From Bacteroidota bacterium (lineage in GTDB: Bacteria > Bacteroidota > Bacteroidia > Chitinophagales > Saprospiraceae): 64,000 bases of DNA. Shown one piece after another: positions 26,207 through 35,050 of this stretch. The translations under genes were made by a program, and so were the position numbers. The stretch spans positions 26,535 to 90,534 of the forward strand of contig JAHEAR010000013.1 in the NCBI GenBank assembly GCA_024642665.1, in the 5' to 3' direction. The notes under the pieces were generated by a model. The model worked only from the letters and a program-made list of their open reading frames with translations. It searched no databases and was not told the origin of the DNA. Position 1 is the first letter of the stretch, and each line of letters starts with the position of its first letter.

Positions 26207-29200
26207 TTAACCGCTCGTAAACAGTTTATAAGCCGATACGTCTCCGTTGCCGATTTGTACCGTGAGAATATAAACACCCGGAGTCAATTTTAGTTGATCG
26301 ATCTGATAGGATACAGCATTCGGAACAGCTTTTTCCTCCATCACCTGACGGCCACTTGCATCAAACAATCTGAACGAAACCTCCTGATCCACGATGCTGC
26401 TAAAGCTTACTCCTATAAAATCTTTAAATGGATTTGGCAAAACATTGTAAACAATATCTTCCGCTACATTCTTTCTGACCACAATTGTATCCGTGTAGAA
26501 ATCATTTTGATACCCGATAGCAGCATTTTCATTCACCACTTTCAATCGATAATAAATGATATCCCGTAGACTTGGATCCGTCGTCGTATAGGTATGTGCT
26601 TGTGTACTAACCACGCCTTTGGCAGGAATGGTCGCCACGGGACTAAAACCAAATCCGGTAAAGGATCGCTCAAGAATAAATTTCTGACATTGATATTCAA
26701 TCCCTGTTGTCCAGTTGATCGTCACTTCCTGTTCGGCAGTATAACTTGCATTAAACACTGTGACATTGGTTTCTAAAGCGCCTGTATATTTTGTCACTTC
26801 AAAATCATCGATGGCAAAACCCTGCGCCGGCTCACTATCATCTGATCTGAAAACATATCTAAAACTTACTGTGGATTGTCCAGCCAGAAAACTTATATCC
26901 TTTATGTATTGTGTCCAATTAAGTTGGGCATTGGTAAAGTAAGATTTCCCAATCGGAAAAGCACCATCTGAAATCTGTGTATTGTGATAGTTGTACCAAT
27001 TGGCGTCATTGGTTGTGCCTAATTGCGTCCACATAAGTCCACCATCTAAAGAGTATTCTATCTGAAATCCATCTCTTCGATTTTCTATCGCATATTTTGC
27101 ATAAAACTTGAGTTCATACAAGCCTTGCGCTGTCAGATCAAACATGGGTGTATATAATTCAGCTCTTGTATTATTCTGATACAAATCATCATTGATTCCA
27201 AGTACCCATGCATTATCGCCACTATGGGTGCCGTCCTTTCCGGGCTTTGTGGACTTTCCTCTTTGGATACTTGTACCCTGCACCAAAACAGCTGCAAAGT
27301 GTTCCGGCATTACTTCAAAATCACCGGCAAAGTCAGCTCCATTTTTCTGATAAGGTGAAGGGAGATAAGGAAGGATCGCTATCGATTGTGATTTCGTGCT
27401 AGATCCATTGATCGTCAGTGCTATGTTATATACACCCGGCTCATCATACACATGCGTAAAAGTTGGGTCCTGTGACATATTGCTGTCCCCTAAATCCCAT
27501 TCATAACTTTGTGCATTGACAGATTGTGATCCATCGATGGTCACCGGTTGTCCCTGATAGGCTACCGATTGTGTACGGATGACTGGTGTAGCTGCTGCAA
27601 AAAAATCAGTGGTAAACATCCCCCTTCCATGTGTGACGCCTAATACTACTTTATCGCTTTCGCGAAGCAACAACATATTTACTTTGACAAATGGCATTCC
27701 GTTAGCAGGTGGGATTGGTTCCCAATGGGTATTATCACCATCAATGTCATCCGTGACCCACACGCCTGCCTCGGTAGCAATCATCGCCCGATCATGGTCT
27801 GTGGGATCAAATAGTGCCCATCGAACCGGCATATCAGGTAAGTCACCTTCTATCGAATTCCACTCGCCTCCACCATCATAGGTGACCCACACATTTTTAA
27901 GCGCACTGCCAAAATTGAAAATAGTGACAATGATATGATTCTCATTTAAACGATCCAGATAAATACTTGATACGGCTGCATTGACAGGAAGATTGGCTAT
28001 TTCAACAGAGGTCGGGTCACCAATATTTGCATTATCAACTCTCAGAACTTTCCCTCCATCTCCTCCAAAAAACATACGATTTGGCGTGTTTGGATCAGCT
28101 TTTATAGCGGTAACATTCAGCCCGTTATTGATAATATTTACTTCATCATAAGCGCCTGAAATGACATTCCATCGGAAATAATCCTTCCCATTGGTATTTA
28201 GTTGGCCATAGAGAATTTGTGCATCATCATCATACCCGGATCGGTTGATGAAAGATCCGTTTACATCAACGCCGGCGTTAAAACTCTGACCGCCATTAGT
28301 AGACAAGCCATAATTTCCATTTTGAGAAGAAACGATCTGAATAGTCGGATCATTCTGATCTATAAAACAGAAGACACCATCACCTCCCCAAACAGAATTG
28401 CCTTCAGCAAACCCATCTGAAATAATCTGAGGAGATCCGTTATCCTGCGTACCTCCAATGATGTACGGAGAACTTTCGTCCGGATGAATAGCACCGCAAT
28501 AAAACTGGGTGGTCGCATAGCCGAAATTCTTGTTGGTAATGGTTTGACCGCCATTTTCACTCAGCCAGATACCTCCGTCATTACCGAATAAAACACGGCC
28601 CTGAATTTTGGGATCGAAAGTGATGTTGTGCTGATCTGCATGCATATTTCCCGGAAGTGGTGTCCAGCTAATCCCTTGAAATGAACTTTCGAAAGATCGG
28701 ACTCCACCGGCGATGAGTCTTCCACAATTAAATGGATCTGCTGCGATGTCCAGGTCATACCAGGCCTGGCCATTGGTAAAATCATCTCCGGGCGAATTAC
28801 CCGGTGCCTGGCGAGTAGTCCAGGAGGCACCACCGTCATTGGATACATAGGTATCAGAGGCGGAACCATTAACAGATCCAAGCACATAAATGGCATCCGG
28901 ATTGGAATAGCAAACTGCCATTTCTACTCTGACAAGATTATTCGGAAATCCCGGTTGTGATGTCCCAATATTATTCCAATCGCCGCGATCTCCATTTAAC
29001 GATTTAAAAATGGAATTTGCATTCGAGGCATAAAATGTCTGATTGATCTCATTGTAAGTGAAATCATAAAAATTATTATTGCTTGCCCCTGAAAGTGAAG
29101 TACCTAATACTTTTTCCCACGTTTCACCACCATCCTTACTTCGACGCACACCACCGATGGAAGTACAAGCATACACATCACCGTTTGTATGCACATAGAT

Positions 29201-29836
29201 TTCATGTACATCATCAAAATTGCTGTTCTGAGTAGAGGGTAACCACTCCCATGTAGCACCATCATCTGTTGATTTAAAAATACCTGCTCCGGTGACCGCG
29301 TCTATGTTTGGGAAGCCTTCGCCGGTGCCAACATAAATCACATTAAAATCATTCGGGTCCTGTGCGATACTGCCGATGGCAATGTTGTTCAGATCAAGTG
29401 CGAGCATTTCCCACTGAGGATCACTTTGTGTAATGTCCTCTGTGCGCCACAATCCGCCTGACACACTTCCTATCCATATTCGATTTCGATTCGGATCGCC
29501 CTGATCGATCATGATAGCACGCGTTCTGCCACCAATATTATTTGGACCTCGCATCTTCCACTTTGCATTCGTAAGACTTGCTCCGGTGCGGGTACCGGAC
29601 GCTTTGGCTTTGGCGACCCGGGATTTTGCTTCTTTAATTGCGCTAAACCATTTTGCATGGGGAATATAGCCCAGATCAACATCTGAACTTGTAAACACCA
29701 TATCTTCTATGGCTCCGGCAATACTCTCTGCTTTATTTGATTCCTCGGAGTCGCCGGCCAATTCTTTTTGGAAGGATTGATGGATAAAAAAGAAAGCCAG
29801 AAGGGCTAAGGGGATGAAATATAAAATCTTTCGCAT
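26207..29836 (-). CDS. Giant secreted BNR-propeller/PKD protein with T9SS sorting domain (paralogue 1)
   Basis: The 1209-residue protein has a short signal segment (FIPLALLAFFFIHQSF) followed by the same layout as its downstream copy. It shows the WKMRGPNNIGGRTRAIM start, BNR repeats (GIFKSTDDGATW, VRRSKDGGETW, TYVSNDGGASW), the PKD-type repeat (about 745-815: YEWDLGDSNMSQ, HVYDEPGVYNIALTING), the jelly-roll-like region (AELYTPMFDLTAQGLYELKF) and the T9SS C-terminal domain (VLPNPFKDFIGVSFSS, PGVYILTV). The copies are separated by only 78 bases. Surface location through T9SS is inferred from the sorting domain. The clear tandem copy suggests gene duplication with divergence of the propeller faces. 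Confidence 0.9.
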   Translation of the reverse strand: MRKILYFIPLALLAFFFIHQSFQKELAGDSEESNKAESIAGAIEDMVFTSSDVDLGYIPHAKWFSAIKEAKSRVAKAKASGTRTGASLTNAKWKMRGPNNIGGRTRAIMIDQGDPNRNRIWIGSVSGGLWRTEDITQSDPQWEMLALDLNNIAIGSIAQDPNDFNVIYVGTGEGFPNIDAVTGAGIFKSTDDGATWEWLPSTQNSNFDDVHEIYVHTNGDVYACTSIGGVRRSKDGGETWEKVLGTSLSGASNNNFYDFTYNEINQTFYASNANSIFKSLNGDRGDWNNIGTSQPGFPNNLVRVEMAVCYSNPDAIYVLGSVNGSASDTYVSNDGGASWTTRQAPGNSPGDDFTNGQAWYDLDIAADPFNCGRLIAGGVRSFESSFQGISWTPLPGNMHADQHNITFDPKIQGRVLFGNDGGIWLSENGGQTITNKNFGYATTQFYCGAIHPDESSPYIIGGTQDNGSPQIISDGFAEGNSVWGGDGVFCFIDQNDPTIQIVSSQNGNYGLSTNGGQSFNAGVDVNGSFINRSGYDDDAQILYGQLNTNGKDYFRWNVISGAYDEVNIINNGLNVTAIKADPNTPNRMFFGGDGGKVLRVDNANIGDPTSVEIANLPVNAAVSSIYLDRLNENHIIVTIFNFGSALKNVWVTYDGGGEWNSIEGDLPDMPVRWALFDPTDHDRAMIATEAGVWVTDDIDGDNTHWEPIPPANGMPFVKVNMLLLRESDKVVLGVTHGRGMFTTDFFAAATPVIRTQSVAYQGQPVTIDGSQSVNAQSYEWDLGDSNMSQDPTFTHVYDEPGVYNIALTINGSSTKSQSIAILPYLPSPYQKNGADFAGDFEVMPEHFAAVLVQGTSIQRGKSTKPGKDGTHSGDNAWVLGINDDLYQNNTRAELYTPMFDLTAQGLYELKFYAKYAIENRRDGFQIEYSLDGGLMWTQLGTTNDANWYNYHNTQISDGAFPIGKSYFTNAQLNWTQYIKDISFLAGQSTVSFRYVFRSDDSEPAQGFAIDDFEVTKYTGALETNVTVFNASYTAEQEVTINWTTGIEYQCQKFILERSFTGFGFSPVATIPAKGVVSTQAHTYTTTDPSLRDIIYYRLKVVNENAAIGYQNDFYTDTIVVRKNVAEDIVYNVLPNPFKDFIGVSFSSIVDQEVSFRLFDASGRQVMEEKAVPNAVSYQIDQLKLTPGVYILTVQIGNGDVSAYKLFTSG

Positions 29837-30125
29837 TCGCAGGTGCCGTGTTAAAAAATAGCAGTGTATGGATCAATTAGAATGAAAAGGTCCCTTGTGG
29901 CTCTCTTTTGACTCAAAATCCATTTTCAATCACCATTATTTATCCAATTTAAAATGTCCCGGTATCCGAATTCGGTCCGGAATTGTCCAACATGAAGAAA
30001 ATAAACAGAAAAAATACCCATAAGGTCATAATCCCGAGTTTTTGGGATTAAGGTCTACGGTCAGCCGACTTTTATAAATGACTCAATATCAATTGATAAG
30101 GCATACTCATCGAGTGATTTGAAGG
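29837..30125. other. Intergenic region upstream of paralogue 1
   Basis: No gene is seen. It contains a short hairpin, TAATCCC / GGGATTA around 30029-30050, and AT-rich flanks. A weak -7 element, TATTTTTT on the minus strand near 29855, could serve paralogue 1. Confidence 0.4.
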
Positions 30126-30272
30126 TCAAAAAAAGTTATCGGGATATTCTCTGGTCTTCCTGAGTAAAGGTAAGGAAATCGGGTGATAGTGCAGGATGCG
30201 TTTACCCCCTTTTGTCTGCCAAACGCCATCCGAACCGACAATCCATGCCATACGGCAGGGCCAGAGTTCCAT
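30126..30272 (-). CDS. Small basic ORF translationally coupled to the spermidine-synthase-like gene
   Basis: This is a 48-codon frame from ATG 30272 to TGA 30126. Its ATG shares one base with the TAA stop of the upstream gene (TAATG), the classic coupling geometry. The product is Trp/Lys/Arg-rich (MAWIVGSDGVWQTKGGKRIL, then LLRKTREYPDNFF), with one Cys and no membrane segment. It resembles no family I know. The coupling is the main support; without it the frame could be chance. Confidence 0.4.
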   Translation of the reverse strand: MELWPCRMAWIVGSDGVWQTKGGKRILHYHPISLPLLRKTREYPDNFF

Positions 30273-30955
30273 TAAACAGAAAAAGAAGCAAGGTTGCTGA
30301 CAAACATCCAGTTTCCACTAACATCTATATGCCCGCCTTCCGGAAAGACTTTAAGGAATACCCTCTCCATAAAGGCAAGATTCCTGGATGTATCTGATTC
30401 AAAACGATTGAGTCGATTGAAAAGGAGGATGCCGCCGGGATTGAGCATGTCACGCATAGCCAAAAGTGCCTCTTCTGATTGAAGGGAATCGGGAATCTGG
30501 TCGCCGACGAAGACATCGGAACAAATCATATCATATCGTCCATCATGCCATTCAAGAAATGACCCCGCATCTGCGGTATAGATCTGAACATTAATTTTCT
30601 TTGGCGACAGCACGTAGGTATGGGCGAGAAAGGTCACCACTTCATCAATCTCAACTGCCGTAAATTCTATTTTCTTGTTAAACTTCGAGACCAGCATATC
30701 AGGAATACTCCCCATCCCAAGCCCCATAATCAGACAAGACTCAATGGTGTGTTCCTCCCATTTCAGGCGCTCAAAGCTTTTCCGAAAATTAGAATACAGA
30801 TCACTGAAGCTATAAATAGCTCCCTCGGTGATCAGCTTATATCTCCCACGATGCAAAACCACTTTGAGTTGCTCATTATACGGACTGCTCATCTCTGTCA
30901 CAGGCCATTCAAAAAAATGACTTAGAAATCTAACGATAGGATTGGGTGCAGTCAT
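30272..30955 (-). CDS. Spermidine-synthase-like methyltransferase-fold protein
   Basis: The 227-residue protein has a Rossmann-like SAM-binding fold. Motif I is CLIMGLGMGSIP, motif II IEFTAVEIDEVV, then VQIYTADAGSFL, and a catalytic-site-like YDMICSDVFVGDQIPDSL. This is the layout of spermidine synthase-like (PABS) proteins, but the N-terminal beta domain is reduced. It could act as an aminopropyl- or methyltransferase; the true substrate is not evident. It lies 3 bases after the GlmU-like gene, so the two share a transcript, and is followed with coupling by the 48-codon ORF. Confidence 0.75.
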   Translation of the reverse strand: MTAPNPIVRFLSHFFEWPVTEMSSPYNEQLKVVLHRGRYKLITEGAIYSFSDLYSNFRKSFERLKWEEHTIESCLIMGLGMGSIPDMLVSKFNKKIEFTAVEIDEVVTFLAHTYVLSPKKINVQIYTADAGSFLEWHDGRYDMICSDVFVGDQIPDSLQSEEALLAMRDMLNPGGILLFNRLNRFESDTSRNLAFMERVFLKVFPEGGHIDVSGNWMFVSNLASFSV

Positions 30956-30958
30956 GGA

Positions 30959-32149
30959 TTAACGATACACCTCGGAATAGGCAAAAACTTTTCGCAGAAT
31001 GCTATCATCTTCTTCTGTAAAAGGTATATCGCGACGAGCCATCACATGCTTAGCTGTATTGAGGGCTTCTTCAATTCGATGGGTGACCAATCCTGATGCG
31101 CCTCCCCAGGTAAATGAAGGGACAAATTTTGGTGGAATACCACTGCCAAATATATTGGCTCCGACCCCAACTATGGTGCCTGTGTTAAAAGTACTTTGGA
31201 TGCCTGACTTGCTGTGATCCCCCATGACGAGGCCCAAAAACTGAATGCCGGTATCCCGCATGCCTTTTGTATTGTAATCCCACATCCGAACATTGGAGTA
31301 ATTATTTTTCAAATTGGATACCGTTGTTCCTGCCCCAAGATTACACCATTCACCGATAATAGAATTTCCAAGAAATCCATCGTGTGCTTTATTGGAATGT
31401 CCCATGATCACCACCTCTTTGACTTCGCCGCCAACCTTACAATCGGGACCTATCGCTGTCGGGCCGTATATCTGCGCACCCATTTTTATAGTACTACCTT
31501 CTCCAATCGTCACCGGTCCACGAATAATCGCCCCTTCCATGATGTGGGCATTTTTACCAATATAAATTGGTCCGGATTGGGCATTCAGAATCGCGCAACT
31601 AACTTGAGCACCTTCTTCTAAAAAAATATTATCTCCGGCGATCACCTGATTATTGGAAGGAAGACTCTGACTTACTCTTCCTTTCGTCATCAGATTGAAA
31701 TCATATTCAATGGTGGCGCGGAGGTATAGAAACAGATCCCAGGGATAACTCAGCTGAATAAAAGGAGTATCCGAAAGTTCAAGACCGGTAATTTCATCAA
31801 TGGACTCATCCTTAATCAATCGCTCAAATTGTCCTTTGTTCAGACGGGCAGCGATAAGATCTCCCTCATCCATCAGGGCTTCGTTTGGATCGAGTTGCTC
31901 AATCAACTTGACGAGTCGATCGTTCGGCATGATGGCTCCATTGATAACAATATTGTCATCTTCGAGGTGCATCGGAAATCGTCGACTTAGGTAATCGGAT
32001 GTGATATAAGAGGCTTTCCCTGCGAGTAATTTCTCCCAACGCTCGCGAATTGTAAAAACACCAGTCCGCAGTTCAGCGACGGGTCGGGTGTAGCTGAGTG
32101 GGAGCATTTGCTCCCTGGATTCGTCATCAAAAAGAATGATGTTGCGCAT
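30959..32149 (-). CDS. GlmU-like sugar-phosphate nucleotidyl/acetyltransferase (Bacteroidota type)
   Basis: The 396-residue protein has an N-terminal nucleotidyltransferase-like part (MRNIILFDDESREQMLPLSYTRP, about 1-150) and a C-terminal left-handed beta-helix with hexapeptide turns (IYIGKNAHIMEGAIIRGPV, TIGEGSTIKMGAQIYG). The acetyltransferase-end motif HSNKAHDGFLGNSIIGEWCNLGAGTTVSN is also present. It resembles the alternative GlmU family of Bacteroidota, which joins acetyltransferase and pyrophosphorylase functions to make UDP-GlcNAc. The classical GxGxxM nucleotidyl loop of E. coli GlmU is not visible. It is followed after 3 bases by the SAM-fold gene. Confidence 0.8.
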   Translation of the reverse strand: MRNIILFDDESREQMLPLSYTRPVAELRTGVFTIRERWEKLLAGKASYITSDYLSRRFPMHLEDDNIVINGAIMPNDRLVKLIEQLDPNEALMDEGDLIAARLNKGQFERLIKDESIDEITGLELSDTPFIQLSYPWDLFLYLRATIEYDFNLMTKGRVSQSLPSNNQVIAGDNIFLEEGAQVSCAILNAQSGPIYIGKNAHIMEGAIIRGPVTIGEGSTIKMGAQIYGPTAIGPDCKVGGEVKEVVIMGHSNKAHDGFLGNSIIGEWCNLGAGTTVSNLKNNYSNVRMWDYNTKGMRDTGIQFLGLVMGDHSKSGIQSTFNTGTIVGVGANIFGSGIPPKFVPSFTWGGASGLVTHRIEEALNTAKHVMARRDIPFTEEDDSILRKVFAYSEVYR

Positions 32150-32168
32150 GGTTCTATGAGGTAATGAA

Positions 32169-32197
32169 AAAAGCCCCGAAATTGTTCGGGGCTTTTT
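32169..32197 (-). terminator. Terminator of rpmE2
   Basis: A perfect stem of about 10 bp (AAGCCCCGAA / TTCGGGGCTT) with a 5-6 base loop is followed by T residues on both sides, so it can work in both directions. It ends the L31 transcript and insulates the GlmU-like gene. Confidence 0.9.
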
Positions 32198-32199
32198 GC

Positions 32200-32472
32200 T
32201 TATTCAGTTTCTTTTTTTGCAAATTTTGTATTGGCAAATTTTTTGTTGAATTTATCGATCCGTCCCGCCGTATCAATAAACTTCATTTTACCGGTAAAGA
32301 ACGGGTGTGATTGGCTGGAGATTTCCAGCTTCACTAGCGGATATTCATTGCCATCCTCCCACTTGATGGTATCCTTTGTCTGTACGCAGGATTTAGTCAG
32401 GAAAGCAAAATCACAGGAAAAATCCTTGAACACAACGTGGCGATAACTGGATGGATGAATTTCTTTTTTCAT
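32200..32472 (-). CDS. rpmE2: 50S ribosomal protein L31 type B
   Basis: The 90-residue protein is [20 protein letters not shown], then the conserved [10 protein letters not shown] motif and a lysine-rich tail ([13 protein letters not shown]). It has the insert of type B L31 and lacks the CxxC zinc site of type A. ATG at 32472 is used; the frame upstream to 32568 is not translated. A textbook promoter lies 22 bases upstream, and a terminator directly follows. Confidence 0.96.
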   Translation of the reverse strand: MKKEIHPSSYRHVVFKDFSCDFAFLTKSCVQTKDTIKWEDGNEYPLVKLEISSQSHPFFTGKMKFIDTAGRIDKFNKKFANTKFAKKETE

Positions 32473-32494
32473 GGCACTTTTAAATAATGGACGG

Positions 32495-32525
32495 CAAAGG
32501 TAATCTTTTTGGCAATTTTGGCAAA
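32495..32525 (-). promoter_or_regulatory. Bacteroidota consensus promoter of rpmE2
   Basis: On the minus strand TTTG (-33) is separated by exactly 19 bases from TACCTTTG (-7). This is a perfect fit to TTTG-N19-TAnnTTTG. The transcript would have a leader of about 16 bases. Confidence 0.85.
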
Positions 32526-32664
32526 ATATTAAACACATATTTATTGAAGCCAGGAGGGTTGCCGGCAAATGGCAGGATCCATTGTGGTTTTGTAGTGTAA
32601 GGCTTCGGACGAATTATAGCCTCCATAGACCATTTTAACTTATAATCACCTGATATTCTATTTG

Positions 32665-33051
32665 TTACATATCACTCTCCCCAAATTCCAGGCCGGGAAA
32701 AAAGGCATCCATATAATGGCTGATGGTAAAATCTTCGGTCGGCTGGCCAATAATGGCGAGGATATCAAACCTGATTTCCCATTCATAACCTATCTCCCGC
32801 ATATATGCCATGGCCGCATCGATGATCAGTCGCTGCTTGCGCTTATCGACCATTTCTTCGGGACGACCGTAATGCACATAAGCTCTCATCTTCACTTCCA
32901 CGAACACAAGGATCCCATTTTCTTTGGCGATGATATCAATTTCAGCTCGTTTGTATCGCCAATTTCTTTCCAGCAATGTGAAACCATGTGCTTCGAGAAA
33001 GGCTGCAGCTTTATCCTCCGCCCAATCACCGTGCTTCTTCTGAAGTCCCAT
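32665..33051 (-). CDS. yraN: YraN family (UPF0102) endonuclease-like protein
   Basis: The 128-residue protein from ATG 33051 (MGLQKKHGDWAEDKAAAFLE) has a restriction-endonuclease-like core: G-WAE at the start, RNWRYKRAEIDIIAKENG (Glu/Asp of the nuclease site), VFVEVKMRA (ExK) and PEEMVDKRKQRLI. This matches the YraN/UPF0102 family, thought to be a Holliday-junction- or DNA-repair-related nuclease. Alternative starts at 33081 and 33108 add unconserved residues. The 190-base gap to rpmE2 has no gene. Confidence 0.9.
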   Translation of the reverse strand: MGLQKKHGDWAEDKAAAFLEAHGFTLLERNWRYKRAEIDIIAKENGILVFVEVKMRAYVHYGRPEEMVDKRKQRLIIDAAMAYMREIGYEWEIRFDILAIIGQPTEDFTISHYMDAFFPGLEFGESDM

Positions 33052-33205
33052 ATCAAAGGTTAAAATAAGGGTGTCCGGCATACCAATCAATTTTTTACAA
33101 AAAATCAAGCGATGCGGACAGGCTTTTTAATCAGGTATTGTGAAAAATTTCCTTGTTTTACAATGATTTAGCATTTTCCCATTACCAGACGAAATATTTG
33201 CCCTT

Positions 33206-34195
33206 ATGATGAATGAATTGATAGAGCGATTTATGGATCAGCTCGAAGAAGGTCTTCAAATCGGTCGCAGTGCCTCCATTCGCCCTGCTTCCCCTGACAT
33301 CACGCATATCTATGTCGCCGGATTAGGGGGCTCCGGAATCGGCGCTGACTTTGTGGCTTCCTTTATTGCCCAGGAATGCAAACTTCCTTTTCTGGTCAGG
33401 AAAGGATATTCGGTACCTGCATTTGTTGGTCCAAAGACATTAGCGATTGCAAGTTCGTATAGTGGAAATACAGAAGAAACTTTGATTTCCTATGCGCAAA
33501 TGAAAGCACAAGGCGCCCGTCTTTTATGCGTGGCATCAGGAGGTAAAATTATCGAATCCGCCAAAGCAGATGGGAATGATTTCATCCAGGTACCGGGCAA
33601 CTGGCCCTCGCCAAGAGCATGCCTTGGCTATTCTGTTGTCGCTCAATTATCGATATTACAACACCTCGGCTATATCTCTGATCGCTGTCTCAACGAAGTG
33701 GAAGGCGCCATAACAATGCTTCGCAACGATGCTGAAGCCATTCGTGCTGAAGCCAAACGAATTGCTCAAAAACTCCACCATAAGATACCCGTTATCTATA
33801 TCGAAGATCGAATGGAACCGGTCGCTGTGAGACTCAGACAACAGATCAATGAAAACAGCAAAGCACTTTGCTGGCATCATGTCATCCCTGAGATGAATCA
33901 TAATGAATTGGTGGGATGGACTGAAGAAAATAAAGACCTCGTCGTGCTTTACTTACGCAATGATGATGATTTTTCAAGAAACGCTGTGCGTATGGATATC
34001 AATAAACAGATCATCGGCCAATATGCCGGAGAGATCATTGATATCTACTCCAAGGGCACGAACTTCATTGAGAAATCACTCTATCTGGTACATCTAGGGG
34101 ATTGGATTTCGTGGGAACTATCCGTTCTTCGAAATGTAGATGCCCTGGAAGTTAATGTAATTGACTTCCTCAAGGGTGAACTTGCCAAAGTGTGA
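33206..34195 (+). CDS. Bifunctional phosphoglucose/phosphomannose isomerase
   Basis: The 329-residue protein has two SIS domains: VAGLGGSGIGADFV and SSYSGNTEETLISYAQ in the first, and HVIPEMNHNELVGW in the second. The ending YLVHLGDWISWELSVLRNVDALEVNVIDFLK is the hallmark of the archaeal/Bacteroidota bifunctional PGI/PMI family. Both Glu and His of the isomerase site (E..NHNE) are present. It interconverts fructose-6-phosphate with glucose- or mannose-6-phosphate. ATG 33206 or 33209 is the start. It is separate from fabG by 96 bases and a promoter element. Confidence 0.9.
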   Translation: MMNELIERFMDQLEEGLQIGRSASIRPASPDITHIYVAGLGGSGIGADFVASFIAQECKLPFLVRKGYSVPAFVGPKTLAIASSYSGNTEETLISYAQMKAQGARLLCVASGGKIIESAKADGNDFIQVPGNWPSPRACLGYSVVAQLSILQHLGYISDRCLNEVEGAITMLRNDAEAIRAEAKRIAQKLHHKIPVIYIEDRMEPVAVRLRQQINENSKALCWHHVIPEMNHNELVGWTEENKDLVVLYLRNDDDFSRNAVRMDINKQIIGQYAGEIIDIYSKGTNFIEKSLYLVHLGDWISWELSVLRNVDALEVNVIDFLKGELAKV

Positions 34196-34255
34196 TTCAA
34201 GAGATTTGAGTTAGGTGGATTGGCTGACAAGTCAGGTAAATAGGGTTTTTGTACG

Positions 34256-34263
34256 TACTTTTG
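34256..34263 (+). promoter_or_regulatory. -7 promoter element for the fabG operon
   Basis: TACTTTTG matches TAnnTTTG exactly, ending 28 bases before the fabG ATG. No -33 at the correct spacing is obvious. Confidence 0.5.
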
Positions 34264-34291
34264 CCCCAATTGTTATTAAACCATTGATCGT

Positions 34292-35038
34292 ATGTCACTA
34301 TTAGAAGGAAAAGTTGCCATTGTCACCGGCGGCTCCAGAGGAATTGGCAAAGCTATTGTAGATGCTTTCGCAGCGCAAGGAGCTACCGTGGCTTTCACCT
34401 ATTTATCATCCAGAGAACGTGCTGAAGGCATTGCTGCGGACTGGAAAGCAAAAGGCAGAAATGTAATCGCCTGCTATTCTGATGCAAGTTCCTATGTCCA
34501 TGCTGAATCCTTAGTGCCTTCGATCAAGGAACAATTCGGAAAAATTGATATCCTGGTCAACAATGCCGGCATTACCAACGATACGCTATTACTCAGGATG
34601 GATGAGGAACAATGGGACAGTGTCATTGAGACTAACCTAAAGTCCGTCTTCAATATGACCAAGCAATGTATTAAAGTGATGTTGCGTCAAAAGTCCGGGT
34701 CACTCATCCATATGAGTTCTGTCGTTGGTTTATTTGGCAATGCAGGTCAGGCTAACTATGCGGCTTCAAAAGCAGGTATTGTCGGATTCAGTAAATCGGT
34801 GGCCAAAGAAATTGGTTCACGCAATATTCGAAGCAATGTCATTGCCCCCGGATTCATTGAATCAGATATGACCAGTTCGCTGGATGACAGCACGAAAAAA
34901 ACTTTTCTGGCAAATGTCCCGCTGAGCCGATTTGGACAAGCGGATGAAGTAGCACAACTCGCGGTGTTTCTGGCCTCTGATCAATCGCAATACATTACCG
35001 GACAAACCATCAGTATCTGTGGCGGACTAAATACCTGA
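34292..35038 (+). CDS. fabG: 3-oxoacyl-[acyl-carrier-protein] reductase
   Basis: The 248-residue short-chain dehydrogenase has TGGSRGIG (cofactor loop, 12-19), NNAG, the Ser 143-Tyr 156-Lys 160 triad (SSVVG, YAASK) with the 13-residue Ser-Tyr spacing of FabG, and the IAPGFIESDMT and VAQLAVFLASDQSQYITGQTI end. It reduces 3-oxoacyl-ACP in fatty-acid synthesis with NADPH. A paralogous SDR function cannot be excluded. It is followed after 2 bases by a metalloprotease gene; an 18-bp perfect palindrome spans the stop and next start codon. Confidence 0.93.
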   Translation: MSLLEGKVAIVTGGSRGIGKAIVDAFAAQGATVAFTYLSSRERAEGIAADWKAKGRNVIACYSDASSYVHAESLVPSIKEQFGKIDILVNNAGITNDTLLLRMDEEQWDSVIETNLKSVFNMTKQCIKVMLRQKSGSLIHMSSVVGLFGNAGQANYAASKAGIVGFSKSVAKEIGSRNIRSNVIAPGFIESDMTSSLDDSTKKTFLANVPLSRFGQADEVAQLAVFLASDQSQYITGQTISICGGLNT

Positions 35039-35050
35039 TCATGATCAGGT
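35033..35050. repeat. Perfect 18-bp palindrome over the fabG stop and next start
   Basis: ACCTGATCATGATCAGGT is its own reverse complement. It contains the fabG stop codon (35036-35038) and the ATG of the metalloprotease gene (35041), so it could form a stem in mRNA or be an operator. Confidence 0.8.
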
